A DNA stretch of 64,000 nt from Brevibacterium aurantiacum (GCF_900169065.1 NZ_FXZB01000001.1:248001-312000); one strand, 5' to 3'. Positions 17,890 to 28,070 are shown, counted from the first letter of the stretch. The notes: generated from the letters alone by a model not told the origin. A program made the numbers and translations.

Positions 17890-19095
17890 TCATCCGGGGC
17901 CGCGACGCACCGGCATCAGCCACCGTGGGAGATACCCATGTTGAACGGCGTTGATGATCAGTGTAGCCATCGAATGATCAGCATCGAGGTCAAGCCCGGC
18001 CTGGGCGTAGTGCTCTGCCATCGTCGACCCTCCCAACGACCATTCGAACCATGCGATCACAGCATAGGCGGTGGCCCGGACATCCGGGTGGCCCAGAGGG
18101 ATGTAGGCCTCGAGGAACTCGATGCCCAACTGAACATCGCTTGGCTTCGGAGCGCGATCGGACAGGCCCACCATGTGCTGGGCAGCCTGCGGGGATCTTC
18201 CATATCGCTGTGCGCGACGGTGCAGCTGTCCGGGACCGCATTTCTTCAGATCAGAGCGTGAGAAGTTCGGGTGGTCGAAGCTGAGGATCATCTCGAGTGC
18301 GTCCCGAGACCACTTCTCCCCCAGAATCGCATCGATGGCCATGACCGTCTGCAGCGTCATCAGCTCTGTGAGGGCGGCTCGGTCGATGGGGTCGTCTCCC
18401 TCGCTCAGGCGGACCAGCCGCGGATAGACCTCGGAGATGATGTCGAAACCCTCGCCGATGGTCAGCCGGGTGTCTGCGCAGTCTCTGCGGCTGTCTTGGA
18501 ACTCCGCTGCTGAAACGGGCCTGGCCACGAGCTCCTTCGCTGATGCCGCGGGCGCTGAGCCGCCGGCGATGAGTTCGGTGGCGCAGGCCGAGGTCGCTGC
18601 GGCCTCAAGCAGGGTGCTGGTCAGCCCATCGCCATCGATGCGACCGAATCTCTCCTCACTCACCCACCACGCGCCCAGAGTGTCGATGCCTCGGTCCCCC
18701 AGCGCCATGGCAATCTCGTCGATGGCGGCCCGGATGAGATCCCGGCGAACGTATGAGTACTCGTCGCCGTTGTCCCCGCCTTGCGCAGGATCTGTGTCCG
18801 GCCTCCGCCCTGCCCCGGGCAGATCGCGCTGATATTCCGAGTCGTAGAGGGCCAGGAACACTCCCGAGGCGGCGCAGGCTCCGGCGATGAGATCGCTGTA
18901 CCACTGCCCTCCCTCGGCAACGATGTGCGCGGCCGTCTCCAGGTCGAAGTCGACGCGCAGCGTCGTGGCACATGACTGACCGCCGTCTTCGTCGGTTCCC
19001 ACGATGATGGCCACAAGGCTCTCGCGTGGAATGTAGCCGAGCGTATGGGGCACGATTCCGATGATGTCTTCTGCTGTCTTCGCTGTCGTCTGCAT
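17890..19095 (-). CDS. DUF4192 domain-containing protein
   Basis: A 401-residue predicted cytoplasmic protein. It starts MQTTAKTAEDIIGIVPHTLG, followed by the typical PRESLVAIIV stretch. Internal conserved regions include VWWVSEERFGRID-like residues and a helical C-terminal half ending YARWLMPVRR-like. The family is actinobacterial with no established biochemistry. The gene lies upstream of sigA on the same strand and diverges from a spermidine-synthase-like gene. No signal peptide or membrane segment is seen. Confidence 0.88.
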   Translation of the reverse strand: MQTTAKTAEDIIGIVPHTLGYIPRESLVAIIVGTDEDGGQSCATTLRVDFDLETAAHIVAEGGQWYSDLIAGACAASGVFLALYDSEYQRDLPGAGRRPDTDPAQGGDNGDEYSYVRRDLIRAAIDEIAMALGDRGIDTLGAWWVSEERFGRIDGDGLTSTLLEAAATSACATELIAGGSAPAASAKELVARPVSAAEFQDSRRDCADTRLTIGEGFDIISEVYPRLVRLSEGDDPIDRAALTELMTLQTVMAIDAILGEKWSRDALEMILSFDHPNFSRSDLKKCGPGQLHRRAQRYGRSPQAAQHMVGLSDRAPKPSDVQLGIEFLEAYIPLGHPDVRATAYAVIAWFEWSLGGSTMAEHYAQAGLDLDADHSMATLIINAVQHGYLPRWLMPVRRGPG

Positions 19096-19259
19096 GGGAT
19101 CACTTCAGCTTCTCCTCTGCCGGAATGACCAGGGTTGATCAGATGCCTGTGGATTCGCTCGAAGCATCCACAGGCCGAGAGCACATGAGTCCGGTCCGCT
19201 GTCCCCACGCTGCGACACCCGGAATTGCCACCGAGGCACATCTGGCATACAAGTGAGGG

Positions 19260-20051
19260 GTGGCGAAACGACGGATATACACAGCACCCGGCTCACAAGT
19301 CGTCGATATCTCGACCGGCACCGCGCGGCTGGAGAAGGTCGACGGTGAGGTCGACAGCTACGTCCTTCATGTCAACGGTGTGCCGTCTTCGTCGATCACT
19401 CTGAGTGAGCCGACTCGTCTGGACTTCGAATATCTGGATTGGATGTCGCGGATCATCGACGTCCAGTTCGCACCGGGACCGCTGCGAGCGGTCCACATCG
19501 GGGCCGCCGGATGCGCCCTCGCTCGTGCCCTCCATGCACAGCGCCCGGGGTCGAAGCAGACGGCAATCGACATCGACCCGGTTCTCCTCGACTATTCGCG
19601 CGACTGGTTTGATCTGCCGCGCTCCCCCGCGCTTGCACTGCGCGCCGGCGACGGTGCCCTCGAAGTTGAGAAGTTCCGGCCCGACACCCTTGATGTGCTC
19701 ATCCGTGATGCCTTCGATCACGACTCTGTGCCCCCGACGCTGCAGACTTCGGAGTTCTTCACCACCAGCGCACGAATCCTCAAGGACACGGGGGTCTATA
19801 TCGCCAACGTCCCCGACTCCGGCGACCATCGGGTCCTCCGGGCCGAGCTTGAGCTGCTGTACTCTGCCTTCGACCACGTTGCTGCGGCCGCCGAACCGGG
19901 GATTCTCAAGGGCCGTCGACGCGGCAATGTGGTCGTCATCGCCTCGGCTTCTCCACTGGAAGTGCCCGAACTCGACAGGAGTCTGCGGACCGCCGCGACC
20001 ATGGCGACCTTCCTTTCCGGGCACAGTCTGAAGTCGCGGCTGGGGCTGTGA
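19260..20051 (+). CDS. Spermidine-synthase-like methyltransferase-fold protein
   Basis: A 263-residue protein with a Rossmann fold of the spermidine synthase/SAM-methyltransferase superfamily. Glycine motif I is VHIGAAGCALARAL (about residues 77-90), followed by AIDIDPVLLDYSRDWFDLP and DVLIRDAFDHDSVPPTLQTSEFF. The DAFD/P region replaces the usual aminopropyltransferase D(S/T)TDP catalytic loop, so polyamine synthesis is uncertain. Such orphan proteins are common in actinobacteria. The start is GTG at 19260 directly after GAGGG, too close for normal spacing, so initiation may be leaderless. helD follows after 86 nt. Confidence 0.8.
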   Translation: MAKRRIYTAPGSQVVDISTGTARLEKVDGEVDSYVLHVNGVPSSSITLSEPTRLDFEYLDWMSRIIDVQFAPGPLRAVHIGAAGCALARALHAQRPGSKQTAIDIDPVLLDYSRDWFDLPRSPALALRAGDGALEVEKFRPDTLDVLIRDAFDHDSVPPTLQTSEFFTTSARILKDTGVYIANVPDSGDHRVLRAELELLYSAFDHVAAAAEPGILKGRRRGNVVVIASASPLEVPELDRSLRTAATMATFLSGHSLKSRLGL

Positions 20052-20104
20052 CGGAACACACCAGCATTGTTTCAGTGCTTCCAACTACTCCCGGTGAGAA
20101 AAGT

Positions 20105-20124
20105 TCGGCATAATGGAATGCCGA
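20105..20124 (+). promoter_or_regulatory. Palindrome immediately upstream of helD
   Basis: TCGGCAT-AATGGA-ATGCCGA, 7-bp perfect arms with a 6-nt spacer, ends 13 nt before the helD ATG and contains a -10-like CATAAT. It could be an operator or a 5'-UTR hairpin. Confidence 0.45.
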
Positions 20125-20137
20125 TTGGGAAGGTGAG

Positions 20138-22348
20138 ATGACCGAGACTTCAGAAATACGCGTCGAGCAGGTCAAGCTTGACGAGCTCTATGCACGACTC
20201 GACGAATTGCGAGATGAGGCCACGGCCCGACTGGGCAAGGTGAGGATCTCCGAGGTCGGCGGCAATCATCAGCACCGGAGTGAGCGCGATGCGTTCGCAA
20301 CTCTGTATGAGGACCAGCTGATCCGACTCAACAGCGCTGAGGACGGGCTGTGCTTCGGCCGTCTCGATCTCAGATCGGACGCGGAGCCCAGCTATATCGG
20401 ACGGATCGGGCTCACCGACGCCAACCGTCAGCAGATCCTCATCGACTGGCGTGCTCCGGCCTCGGAGCGCTTCTACCAGTCGACTGCTGCCAATCCGGCC
20501 GGTGTCATCCGGCGTCGCCATCTGGTGACGAAGAACCGCACGGTCACCGACCTCGAGGACGATGTGCTCGACATCGAGGCCCTCGATGATGATGAACGGT
20601 CGAATCTGCAGGGCGAGGGCGCGCTGATCGCGGCCCTGACCAATCACCGCACCGGTCGCATGGGCGATATCGTCGCAACCATTCAGGCCGAGCAGGACGC
20701 CATCATCCGCCAGCCGCTGCAGGGTGTGCTCGTCGTCCAAGGCGGACCGGGAACAGGGAAGACGGCGGTGGCACTCCACCGTGCGGCCTTCCTCCTCTAC
20801 CGTCACCGGGAGCGCATCGCGAAATCGGGTGTGCTGCTGGTCGGCCCCTCGGCGGTGTTCCTCAAGTACATCGAGAAGGTCCTGCCCAGCCTCGGCGAAA
20901 CGGGTGCCCTTCTGCTCACCCCCGGACAGCTCTACCCCGGTCTCGAGACCGAGCTGAGCGATGACACGGATGTCGCGGTGATCAAGGGGCGATCCGAGAT
21001 GGCCACGGTGCTGAGGAATCACATCGCCAACTACGAGCGGATCCCCGAGCAGGACGAAGAGCTGCGAGTCGGCTCGCACACCATCTGGCTGCGTCGCCGC
21101 GACGTGCGCGGGGCCCGCGATCGAGCCCGTCGCAGCGGTGACGCTCACAATGCCGCCCGCAACGGCTTCGTCTCCGGTCTGCTCAAGACCCTCGCAGAGG
21201 ATCTGGCACGGCAGATGGGCCTCGACGGTGCAGGTGAGCGACTGCCGGAGCTGATGGACGAACTGCGTTCGAGCGTGGACGTGCGCCGGGCTCTCAATCT
21301 CGCCTGGTTCCCCATCAGTCCCGCTGCGGCTCTGCGTGCGTTGCTGTCCAAGCCGCACAAGCTGCAGGCCGCCGCCGAGCGACTGCTGTCCCCCGAAGAC
21401 CAGCAGAGACTGATCCGCCCTGCGAACGCAGAGCTGACCATCGAGGACGTTCCTCTCCTCGACGAGCTCGCGGAGCTGCTCGGCAGCAGCCCGCAGCAGA
21501 CTGCCGCGCGCGATGAATCGGCTCGGGAATACGCCGAGGCGGTCCTCGACATGACGGACACCTCGGCTCTCATCGATGCGGAGACACTGGCTGCCCGATG
21601 GGAGGAGGAAGGCCCGACAGTCACGTTGGCCGAGCGTGCGCTCGACGATCGCGAATGGACCTACGGCCACCTCGTCGTCGACGAGGCTCAGGAACTCTCC
21701 CCCATGCAGTGGCGGGTGCTCTTCCGTCGAGTTCCGTCGAAGTCCGCGACTGTCGTGGGTGACCTGGCTCAGTCCTCGCACGTGGACAACACCCGGACTT
21801 GGAATTCCATCCTGTCCGAGTTCGTCGGCGATCGCTACAGCCTGCAGGTGCTCACCGTCTCCTACCGAACTCCGCAGTCGGTCATGGACCTGGCTAACCG
21901 CTACCTGCATCGCCATTTCCCGCAGCTCGAACTCGTCGAATCGGTTCGCCAGGGCGGTCCCGACCCACGAATGGACTCGTTCTCCTCGACGCAGGAGACA
22001 CTCGCGGCACTCGTTCCCACTGTCAGGGATGAGGTCGAGACCGTCGGCGGCGGCAAGATCGCCGTGATCGCTGCGCGCGATCTCATCGATTCCGTCGCCG
22101 AGGTGCTGGCCGGCTTCGACATCGGCCGTTCAGTCACCGGCCTCGACCATCAGATCGCGGTCATCACCGCTCAGCAGGCGAAGGGCCTGGAATTCGATTC
22201 CGTGGTCATCGTCGAACCCGGTCTGATCGCTCCCGAGGGGCACGAAGACGGGGTCGGAGCGCTCTATGTGTCGTTGACCCGTACGACGGATAGGCTGCGG
22301 ATCTTGGCTTCTGCGCCGACCGAGCTGTCAGAGCTCATCGCAGACTGA
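20138..22348 (+). CDS. helD: HelD-type RNA polymerase-recycling ATPase
   Basis: A 736-residue SF1 helicase-like motor. HelD proteins pull stalled RNA polymerase off DNA, and actinobacterial members can displace rifamycins. The N-terminal coiled coil (about residues 1-60) is the secondary-channel arm. The 1A domain holds Walker A GGPGTGKTAVALHRAAFLLYRH (GGPGTGKT at 202-209). A central clamp-opening insertion follows, then the second ATPase half with Walker B LVVDEAQELSPMQWRVLFRR, LTVSYRTPQSVMDLANRYL and QQAKGLEFDSVVIVEP. The ATG follows AAGGTGAG. A strong terminator lies 46 nt downstream. It is not UvrD or PcrA, because the N-terminal arm is present. Confidence 0.9.
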   Translation: MTETSEIRVEQVKLDELYARLDELRDEATARLGKVRISEVGGNHQHRSERDAFATLYEDQLIRLNSAEDGLCFGRLDLRSDAEPSYIGRIGLTDANRQQILIDWRAPASERFYQSTAANPAGVIRRRHLVTKNRTVTDLEDDVLDIEALDDDERSNLQGEGALIAALTNHRTGRMGDIVATIQAEQDAIIRQPLQGVLVVQGGPGTGKTAVALHRAAFLLYRHRERIAKSGVLLVGPSAVFLKYIEKVLPSLGETGALLLTPGQLYPGLETELSDDTDVAVIKGRSEMATVLRNHIANYERIPEQDEELRVGSHTIWLRRRDVRGARDRARRSGDAHNAARNGFVSGLLKTLAEDLARQMGLDGAGERLPELMDELRSSVDVRRALNLAWFPISPAAALRALLSKPHKLQAAAERLLSPEDQQRLIRPANAELTIEDVPLLDELAELLGSSPQQTAARDESAREYAEAVLDMTDTSALIDAETLAARWEEEGPTVTLAERALDDREWTYGHLVVDEAQELSPMQWRVLFRRVPSKSATVVGDLAQSSHVDNTRTWNSILSEFVGDRYSLQVLTVSYRTPQSVMDLANRYLHRHFPQLELVESVRQGGPDPRMDSFSSTQETLAALVPTVRDEVETVGGGKIAVIAARDLIDSVAEVLAGFDIGRSVTGLDHQIAVITAQQAKGLEFDSVVIVEPGLIAPEGHEDGVGALYVSLTRTTDRLRILASAPTELSELIAD

Positions 22349-22394
22349 GGCAGGCTGACCTCCCGGTCTCTCAGCACGCCTGAGAGAAGACGAA

Positions 22395-22432
22395 CAGAGG
22401 GCGCATCGGAATCATTCCCGATGCGCCCTCTG
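22395..22432 (+). terminator. helD terminator
   Basis: A 15-bp stem, CAGAGGGCGCATCGG / CCGATGCGCCCTCTG, has an 8-nt loop and is followed by TCGTCGT. It lies 46 nt after the helD stop. Confidence 0.8.
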
Positions 22433-22466
22433 TCGTCGTGGAGCAAGTCTCACGGAGAAATTAAAG

Positions 22467-22509
22467 GGCCGCTTGACGGTTCGGCTTCCCCTCCGAACCG
22501 CAAGCGGCC
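22467..22509 (-). terminator. nrdR-side terminator
   Basis: A 17-bp stem with one bulged A (left arm 22467-22484, right arm 22493-22509) has an 8-nt loop. On the minus strand it is followed by CTTTAATTTCTCC, a T-rich tail, so it most likely ends the hisD-nrdR transcript about 85 nt beyond nrdR. Confidence 0.75.
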
Positions 22510-22593
22510 GCGCGCCGAAGCGCGCACTGTCAATATTACACAAGAATCGGTGCGCTGGACTACTCCGCTCACAGAATTCTGTCGGTGATTTTC

Positions 22594-23091
22594 TCAGGCT
22601 TGGAAATCTTCGGGAATTGCCTGCCTGGCATCGCCCGATTTCAATGCGGCGTCGGCACGCAGCGAGTCGATCGCCGCCTCGAAGTCTTCGAGGGAGTCGA
22701 AGCCCTGGTAGACGCTGGCGAATCTCAGGTAGGCGACCTGGTCGAGTTCGCGCAGCGGTTCGAGGATGCTCAGACCCACCTCGTCGGCATCGATCTCGGC
22801 GATCCCTTTGGACCGAATGTCTTCTTCGACCTTCTGCGCGAGCTTCGCCAGGTCGTCGTCATTGACCGGACGCCCCTGGCAGGCCTTGCGCACACCCGAC
22901 ATGATCTTCTGTCGGGAGAACTCCTCGGTCACACCGGAACGCTTGATCACCGAGAGGCTGGTCGCCTCCATGGTCGTGAAGCGGCGCCCGCAATGACGGC
23001 ACTGCCGGCGACGCCGGATCGCGGCGCCGTCTTCGCTGGTCCGCGAATCGACGACTCGGGAATCTGATTCACGACAGAACGGACAACGCAT
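22594..23091 (-). CDS. nrdR: Transcriptional repressor NrdR
   Basis: A 165-residue regulator of ribonucleotide reductase genes. The N-terminal zinc ribbon is MRCPFC...CRHCGRRF (two CxxC pairs), followed by an ATP-cone (about residues 49-139: [16 protein letters not shown]) that senses ATP/dATP. It starts 2 nt after the hisD stop, an unusual tight pairing. No ribonucleotide reductase gene is in the window. Confidence 0.97.
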   Translation of the reverse strand: MRCPFCRESDSRVVDSRTSEDGAAIRRRRQCRHCGRRFTTMEATSLSVIKRSGVTEEFSRQKIMSGVRKACQGRPVNDDDLAKLAQKVEEDIRSKGIAEIDADEVGLSILEPLRELDQVAYLRFASVYQGFDSLEDFEAAIDSLRADAALKSGDARQAIPEDFQA

Positions 23092-23093
23092 AT

Positions 23094-24404
23094 CTACTCC
23101 TCGAACCGGATGCTGACGGCGCGACCGTGGGCGGGCAGCTGTTCACTGTCGGCCAGCACCTCGATGTGGTCGGCGACCTCGGCCAGTGCCGAACGGTCAT
23201 AGTCGATGACCTGGCTGACCTTGATGAATGAGTGCACTCCGAGGCCGGAGCCGTGTGCCGCGGTTCCCATGGTGGGCAGGACGTGGTTCGAGCCTGCGCA
23301 GTAGTCGCCCAGGGACACCGGGGACCAATCTCCGACGAACACCGCTCCCCCGTTGGTGATGCGGGCAGCGACGGTATCAGCCTCGGCGGTGTGGACCTCG
23401 ACGTGCTCCCCGGCGTAGCCGTTTACGACATCGATTCCTGCGTCGATATCGTCGACGAGGACGATGGCGGACTGCTGACCCGACAGTGCGGTGTTGATCC
23501 GCGCTTCGTGTGCGGCGGCCGGGACCTGGGTGAGCAGTTCTACCTGGACCCGTTCGGAGAGTTCGGTCGAGTCCGTAACGAGAACGGAGGCCGCCAGTTC
23601 GTCGTGTTCGGCTTGGCTGATGAGATCGGCGGCGACGAAGGCCGGATCGGCGTTCGCGTCTGCGAGGATGATGATTTCGGTGGGTCCGGCCACGGCGTCG
23701 ATGCCGACCTGGGATCGCATGAGCGATTTGGCGGCGGCGACGTAGGCGTTGCCCGGACCGGTGATGAGGTCGACGGGGTCGAGCTGCTCCTCATCATCGA
23801 GGCCGTAGGCCAGCGCTCCGATGGCTTGGGCACCGCCCATGGCCCAGACCTCGTCGACGCCGAGGATGTGGGCTGTGGCGAGCACCGTGGGGTGGGGCAG
23901 TCCGTTGCTCTGCGGTGGGCTGGCGATAGCCAGTGAGGCTGACCCTGCAGCCTGTGCCGGCACGACGTTCATCACGACGGTCGATGGGTAGACTGCCAGC
24001 CCGCCGGGAACATAGAGACCGACTCGTTCGATCGGCAGGTGCCGTGTCGTCACGTGCGCACCGGAGGCCAACTGTGTGCGGACGTCTGTGGGTCGCTGGT
24101 CCGCAGCAACCTTCCTGGCTCGGGAGATCGATTCGACCAGGGCAGCCTTGACCGAGGGGTCCAGTTCGGCTTCGGCGCGTTCCAGTTCGGAGGCGGGCAC
24201 ACGCAGCGACTCAAGGGTGACCGAGTCGAACCTCTCGGTGAATTCCTTCACGGCACGGGTTCCCCCAGCCTGTACCTGAGCCAGGAGCTCGGCGACTCGT
24301 CGTTCGATGTCGGCATGCGTCTCGGCGGCACGAGGCAGTCTCTGCTTGAGGAATCGCTTGTTCAGTCTCTCGCCGCGGAAGTCCAGAATGTTCACCCGCA
24401 CCAT
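23094..24404 (-). CDS. hisD: Histidinol dehydrogenase
   Basis: A 436-residue zinc enzyme that oxidises L-histidinol to L-histidine through the aldehyde in two NAD-dependent steps, the last in histidine synthesis. Motifs: [24 protein letters not shown] (Zn-binding Gln/His), [14 protein letters not shown] and [12 protein letters not shown]. The start [11 protein letters not shown] at 24404 is preferred, with GGGCGGGGA upstream, over an in-frame ATG 18 nt earlier. Only 29 bp separate it from the dnaE stop, so it may be read through from dnaE. The other his genes are not here. Confidence 0.95.
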   Translation of the reverse strand: MVRVNILDFRGERLNKRFLKQRLPRAAETHADIERRVAELLAQVQAGGTRAVKEFTERFDSVTLESLRVPASELERAEAELDPSVKAALVESISRARKVAADQRPTDVRTQLASGAHVTTRHLPIERVGLYVPGGLAVYPSTVVMNVVPAQAAGSASLAIASPPQSNGLPHPTVLATAHILGVDEVWAMGGAQAIGALAYGLDDEEQLDPVDLITGPGNAYVAAAKSLMRSQVGIDAVAGPTEIIILADANADPAFVAADLISQAEHDELAASVLVTDSTELSERVQVELLTQVPAAAHEARINTALSGQQSAIVLVDDIDAGIDVVNGYAGEHVEVHTAEADTVAARITNGGAVFVGDWSPVSLGDYCAGSNHVLPTMGTAAHGSGLGVHSFIKVSQVIDYDRSALAEVADHIEVLADSEQLPAHGRAVSIRFEE

Positions 24405-24433
24405 TCTAGTCCCCGCCCTCACCGCTCGTGTTC

Positions 24434-27400
24434 TCAGGCTGTCAGACAGCGGGATCCCAGCAGTGCCTTGAGGTCACCGTAGAGGCTCGGATTGGGATCG
24501 ACGCGGATGGCGCGATCCAGACGCATCACCGTCTGCCGGCCCGGCTGCGAGAGCACCAGGTGCACATCGGTCTGGCCCTTGTGGGATTCGAGGACCTGGA
24601 GCAGCTTCGAGGCCATCTCCTCTGTGGCCTTCTCCATCGGCAGCATGAGGTTGAGCGGACGATCCTTCGGGTCGGTGACATCGGGAATCGTCATCGACAT
24701 CGCCATCATCGACGTCGGGCGGTCATCGGAATGGCGGATGCGTCCGGTCAGCGAGATGACGAGGTCGTTGGTCAGCAGGCTCGCCACAGGTTCGTAGGTG
24801 TCACCGAAGAACATGACCTCCACCTCGGCGTTCAGGTCCTCCACGGTCACGATCGCGTACGGCTTGCCTGAGTTCTTCGACACCTTGCGGCTGACTTGGG
24901 TGATCATGCCGCAGATCTTGACCTGCGATCCATCGTGGCGGTGGGACTCCGGATCCACCACCTCGGCGATGGAGGCCTCCGACTCAGCTGCCAGGACTCC
25001 TTCGAGACCATTGAGCGGGTGGTCGGAGACGTAGAGGCCGATCATGTCGCGTTCGAACGCGAGCTTCTCCTTCTTCTCCCATTCCGGTCGGTCGGGAATC
25101 GCCACGGAGAAGCTCGGCTCGTCATCGTCCCCGCCGAGTCCGGCGAACAGATCGAACTGGCCGTTGGCCTCCTGACGTTTGACGCCGATGACCGAGTCGA
25201 CGGCCTCCTCATGGACCTCGACGAGTGATCTGCGAGTCTGGCCCAGCGAATCGAAGCCGCCGGCCTTGATGAGCGATTCGATCGTGCGCTTGTTGCAGAC
25301 GTGGCTGGGCACCTTGTCGAGGAAGTCCGTGAAGGAGGTGTATGCCCCCTTCTCCCCACGGGCTTCGACGATGCCGTCGACGACGTTGGCGCCGACGTTG
25401 CGCACGGCTCCCATACCGAAGCGGATGTCCTCACCGACTGGGGTGAAGTGCAGGGCCGAGTCGTTGACGTCTGGCGGCAGCACCGTGATGCCCAGGCGTC
25501 GACACTCATTGAGGTAGATCGCGAGTTTGTCCTTGTTGTCGCCCACCGAGGTGAGCAGCGCGGCCATGTACTCCGCCGTGTAGTGAGCCTTGAGGAAGGC
25601 CGTCCAATAGGACACGAGACCGTAGGCCGCCGAGTGGGCCTTGTTGAACGCATAGTCGGAGAAGGGCAGCAGAATGTCCCACAGGGCCTGCGCCGCCGCC
25701 TCGGAGTAGCCGCGTTCCTTCATGCCGCCGAAGAAGCCGACCTGCTGTTTGTCCAGCTCGGACTTCTTCTTCTTGCCCATGGCGCGACGCAGAATATCCG
25801 CCTGGCCCAGCGAGTACCCGGCGACCTTCTGCGCGATCGCCATCACCTGCTCCTGGTAGATGATGAGACCGTAGGTCGTGCCGAGGATATCCTCGAGAGG
25901 CTCCTCGAGCTCCGGATGGATCGGGGTGACCTCCTGCAGACCGTTCTTGCGCAGCGCGAAGTTCGTGTGGGAGTCGGCACCCATGGGGCCCGGACGGTAG
26001 AGCGCAATCGTTGCGGAGATGTCTTCGAAGTTGTCCGGCTTCATCAGTCGCAGCAGGGCGCGCAGTCCACCGCCGTCGAGCTGGAACACGCCGAGTGTGT
26101 CACCACGGGAGAGCAGATCGTAGGCCCCGCGGTCGTCGAGGTCGAGGTGTTCGAGATCGAGATCGTAATCGCGGTTCGCTTTGATGTTCTCAACCGCGTC
26201 GGAGATGATCGTGAGGTTTCTCAGCCCCAGGAAGTCCATCTTGATCAGTCCGAGGCCCTCAGAGGTGGGGTAGTCGAACTGGGTGATGACCTGGCCGTCC
26301 TGGAAACGACGCATGATCGGAATGACATCGATGATCGGGTCCGAGGACATGATCACTCCGGCAGCGTGGACGCCCCACTGCCGCTTCAGTCCCTCGATGC
26401 CCTTCGCCGTCTCGAAGGTCTCACGCGCATCCGGGTCGGAGTCGACGAATTCTCTGAACTCCCCCGCCTCGTTGTAGCGCTTCGATTCGGCGTTCTCGAT
26501 GTCGGCCAGCGGAATGTCCTTGGCCATCTCGGCCGGGGGCAGAGCCTTGGTCAGACGCTCCCCCATCGAGAACGGCTTGCCGAGGACGCGCGCGGAGTCC
26601 TTGAGCGCCATCTTCGTCTTGATCGTGCCGTAGGTGACGATCATGGCGACACGTTCGTCACCGTACTTCCGTGTCACATAGTCGATGACCTCGCCGCGGC
26701 GACGATCATCGAAGTCGACGTCGAAGTCGGGCATGGAGACACGGTCAGGGTTGAGGAAGCGCTCGAAGAACAGTCCGTGCTTGAGCGGGTCGAGGTCGGT
26801 GATGCGCATCGCGTAGGCGACCATAGAGCCGGCACCCGAACCACGTCCGGGTCCGACGCGGATGCCGTTGTCCTTCGACCAGTTGATGAAGTCGGCGACG
26901 ACGAGGAAGTAACCGGGGAAGCCCATCGAGATGATGACGTCGAGCTCGTAGTCGGCCTGCTTGCGCACATCGTCGGGGATTCCTCCCGGGTACCGGTATT
27001 CGAGTCCCGTCTGCACCTCTTTGACCAGCCAGGACGTTTCGTCTTCGCCGGGAGGGCAGGGGAACTTCGGCATGTAGTTCGCCGAGGTGTCGAAGGAGAC
27101 TTCGCACTTCTCGGCGATCTCGAGGGTGTTGTCGCAGGCCTCGGGGAATTCGGAGAACAGGGCGCGCATCTCCGCACCCGATTTGAGGTAGTAGCCGGAT
27201 CCGGAGAAGGCGAAGCGGGAGCCGCCCTGGTCATAGGTGGGCTCGATGAGCTTCGACCCGGATTGGATGGCCAGCAGCGCTTCGTGGGCCTTCGCATCGG
27301 ACTCATGCGTGTAGTGCAGGTCGTTGGTCGCGACCAAGGGAATGTCCATCTCCTTCGACAGACGGATGAGGTCCTTGGTCACACGCTTTTCGATCGAGAG

Positions 27401-27991
27401 CCCATGGTCCATGAGCTCGACATAGTAGTTGTCCTTGCCGAACATCTCACGGTATTTGCCGGCAGCGGCCCTGGCCTCTTCGTACTGCCCGAGGCGCAGG
27501 CGGACCTGGATCTCCCCCGAGGGACAGCCCGTGGTCGCGATGAGCCCCTCCGAGTAGGTCTCGAGCAGGTCCTGGTCGATGCGCGGCCACTTGCTGAAGA
27601 CAGAGTCGAGGGAAGCGTAGGACGAGGCCTTGAAGAGATTGCGCATGCCCGTGTTGTTGCGTGAGAGCAGGGTCATGTGGGTGTAGGCACCACCGCCGGA
27701 GAGATCGTCACGTTTCTGCGACTCATCCGTGCGCCATTTCACCCTGGTCTTATCGCGCCGGTCGGTGCCGGGAGTGACATAGGCCTCGACGCCGATGATG
27801 GGTTTGATGCCGGCTGCGGTCGCCTGCGACCAGAAGTCGAAGGCACCGAAGAGATAGCCGTGGTCCGTGGTCGCGATGGCCGACATTCCCGATGCCTTGG
27901 TCGCGGCCATCAGGTCCGTGAGTCGGGCGGCTCCGTCCAACATGGAGTATTCGGTGTGGACGTGAAGATGGACGAAATCGTCTTTCGGCAC
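24434..27991 (-). CDS. dnaE: DNA polymerase III alpha subunit DnaE
   Basis: The replicative polymerase (1185 aa, typical DnaE1 size). The PHP domain begins HLHVHTEYSMLDGAARL (residues 8-24) and carries the metal-binding, probably proofreading site of actinobacterial DnaE1. The polymerase core includes GPGRGSGAGSMVAYAM and, near residue 420, PDFDVDFDDRRRGEVIDYV with catalytic Asp residues. RRAMGKKKK, a helix-hairpin-helix region (CNKRTIESLIKAGGFD) and a C-terminal OB fold (KICGMITQVSRKV) follow. It is the essential replicase, distinct from imuA/B-linked DnaE2. Confidence 0.98.
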   Translation of the reverse strand: MPKDDFVHLHVHTEYSMLDGAARLTDLMAATKASGMSAIATTDHGYLFGAFDFWSQATAAGIKPIIGVEAYVTPGTDRRDKTRVKWRTDESQKRDDLSGGGAYTHMTLLSRNNTGMRNLFKASSYASLDSVFSKWPRIDQDLLETYSEGLIATTGCPSGEIQVRLRLGQYEEARAAAGKYREMFGKDNYYVELMDHGLSIEKRVTKDLIRLSKEMDIPLVATNDLHYTHESDAKAHEALLAIQSGSKLIEPTYDQGGSRFAFSGSGYYLKSGAEMRALFSEFPEACDNTLEIAEKCEVSFDTSANYMPKFPCPPGEDETSWLVKEVQTGLEYRYPGGIPDDVRKQADYELDVIISMGFPGYFLVVADFINWSKDNGIRVGPGRGSGAGSMVAYAMRITDLDPLKHGLFFERFLNPDRVSMPDFDVDFDDRRRGEVIDYVTRKYGDERVAMIVTYGTIKTKMALKDSARVLGKPFSMGERLTKALPPAEMAKDIPLADIENAESKRYNEAGEFREFVDSDPDARETFETAKGIEGLKRQWGVHAAGVIMSSDPIIDVIPIMRRFQDGQVITQFDYPTSEGLGLIKMDFLGLRNLTIISDAVENIKANRDYDLDLEHLDLDDRGAYDLLSRGDTLGVFQLDGGGLRALLRLMKPDNFEDISATIALYRPGPMGADSHTNFALRKNGLQEVTPIHPELEEPLEDILGTTYGLIIYQEQVMAIAQKVAGYSLGQADILRRAMGKKKKSELDKQQVGFFGGMKERGYSEAAAQALWDILLPFSDYAFNKAHSAAYGLVSYWTAFLKAHYTAEYMAALLTSVGDNKDKLAIYLNECRRLGITVLPPDVNDSALHFTPVGEDIRFGMGAVRNVGANVVDGIVEARGEKGAYTSFTDFLDKVPSHVCNKRTIESLIKAGGFDSLGQTRRSLVEVHEEAVDSVIGVKRQEANGQFDLFAGLGGDDDEPSFSVAIPDRPEWEKKEKLAFERDMIGLYVSDHPLNGLEGVLAAESEASIAEVVDPESHRHDGSQVKICGMITQVSRKVSKNSGKPYAIVTVEDLNAEVEVMFFGDTYEPVASLLTNDLVISLTGRIRHSDDRPTSMMAMSMTIPDVTDPKDRPLNLMLPMEKATEEMASKLLQVLESHKGQTDVHLVLSQPGRQTVMRLDRAIRVDPNPSLYGDLKALLGSRCLTA

Positions 27992-28070
27992 TGACAGCCT
28001 TCCCTCAGATATGACCTTTGCTGCGACCCCCAGCTTAGACCATCTCCGGGTCTGCCAGCGGAGCCCGAAA

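Noticed and set aside
22467-22509. Possible riboswitch or structured RNA near nrdR
   Set aside because: It is a single long stem with a T-rich tail downstream of nrdR. A terminator explains it, and no conserved riboswitch core is visible.
25301-27664. A 787-codon open frame antisense to dnaE
   Set aside because: It lies wholly inside dnaE and has the composition expected from the third-position bias of a high-GC gene read backwards; no domain is recognisable.
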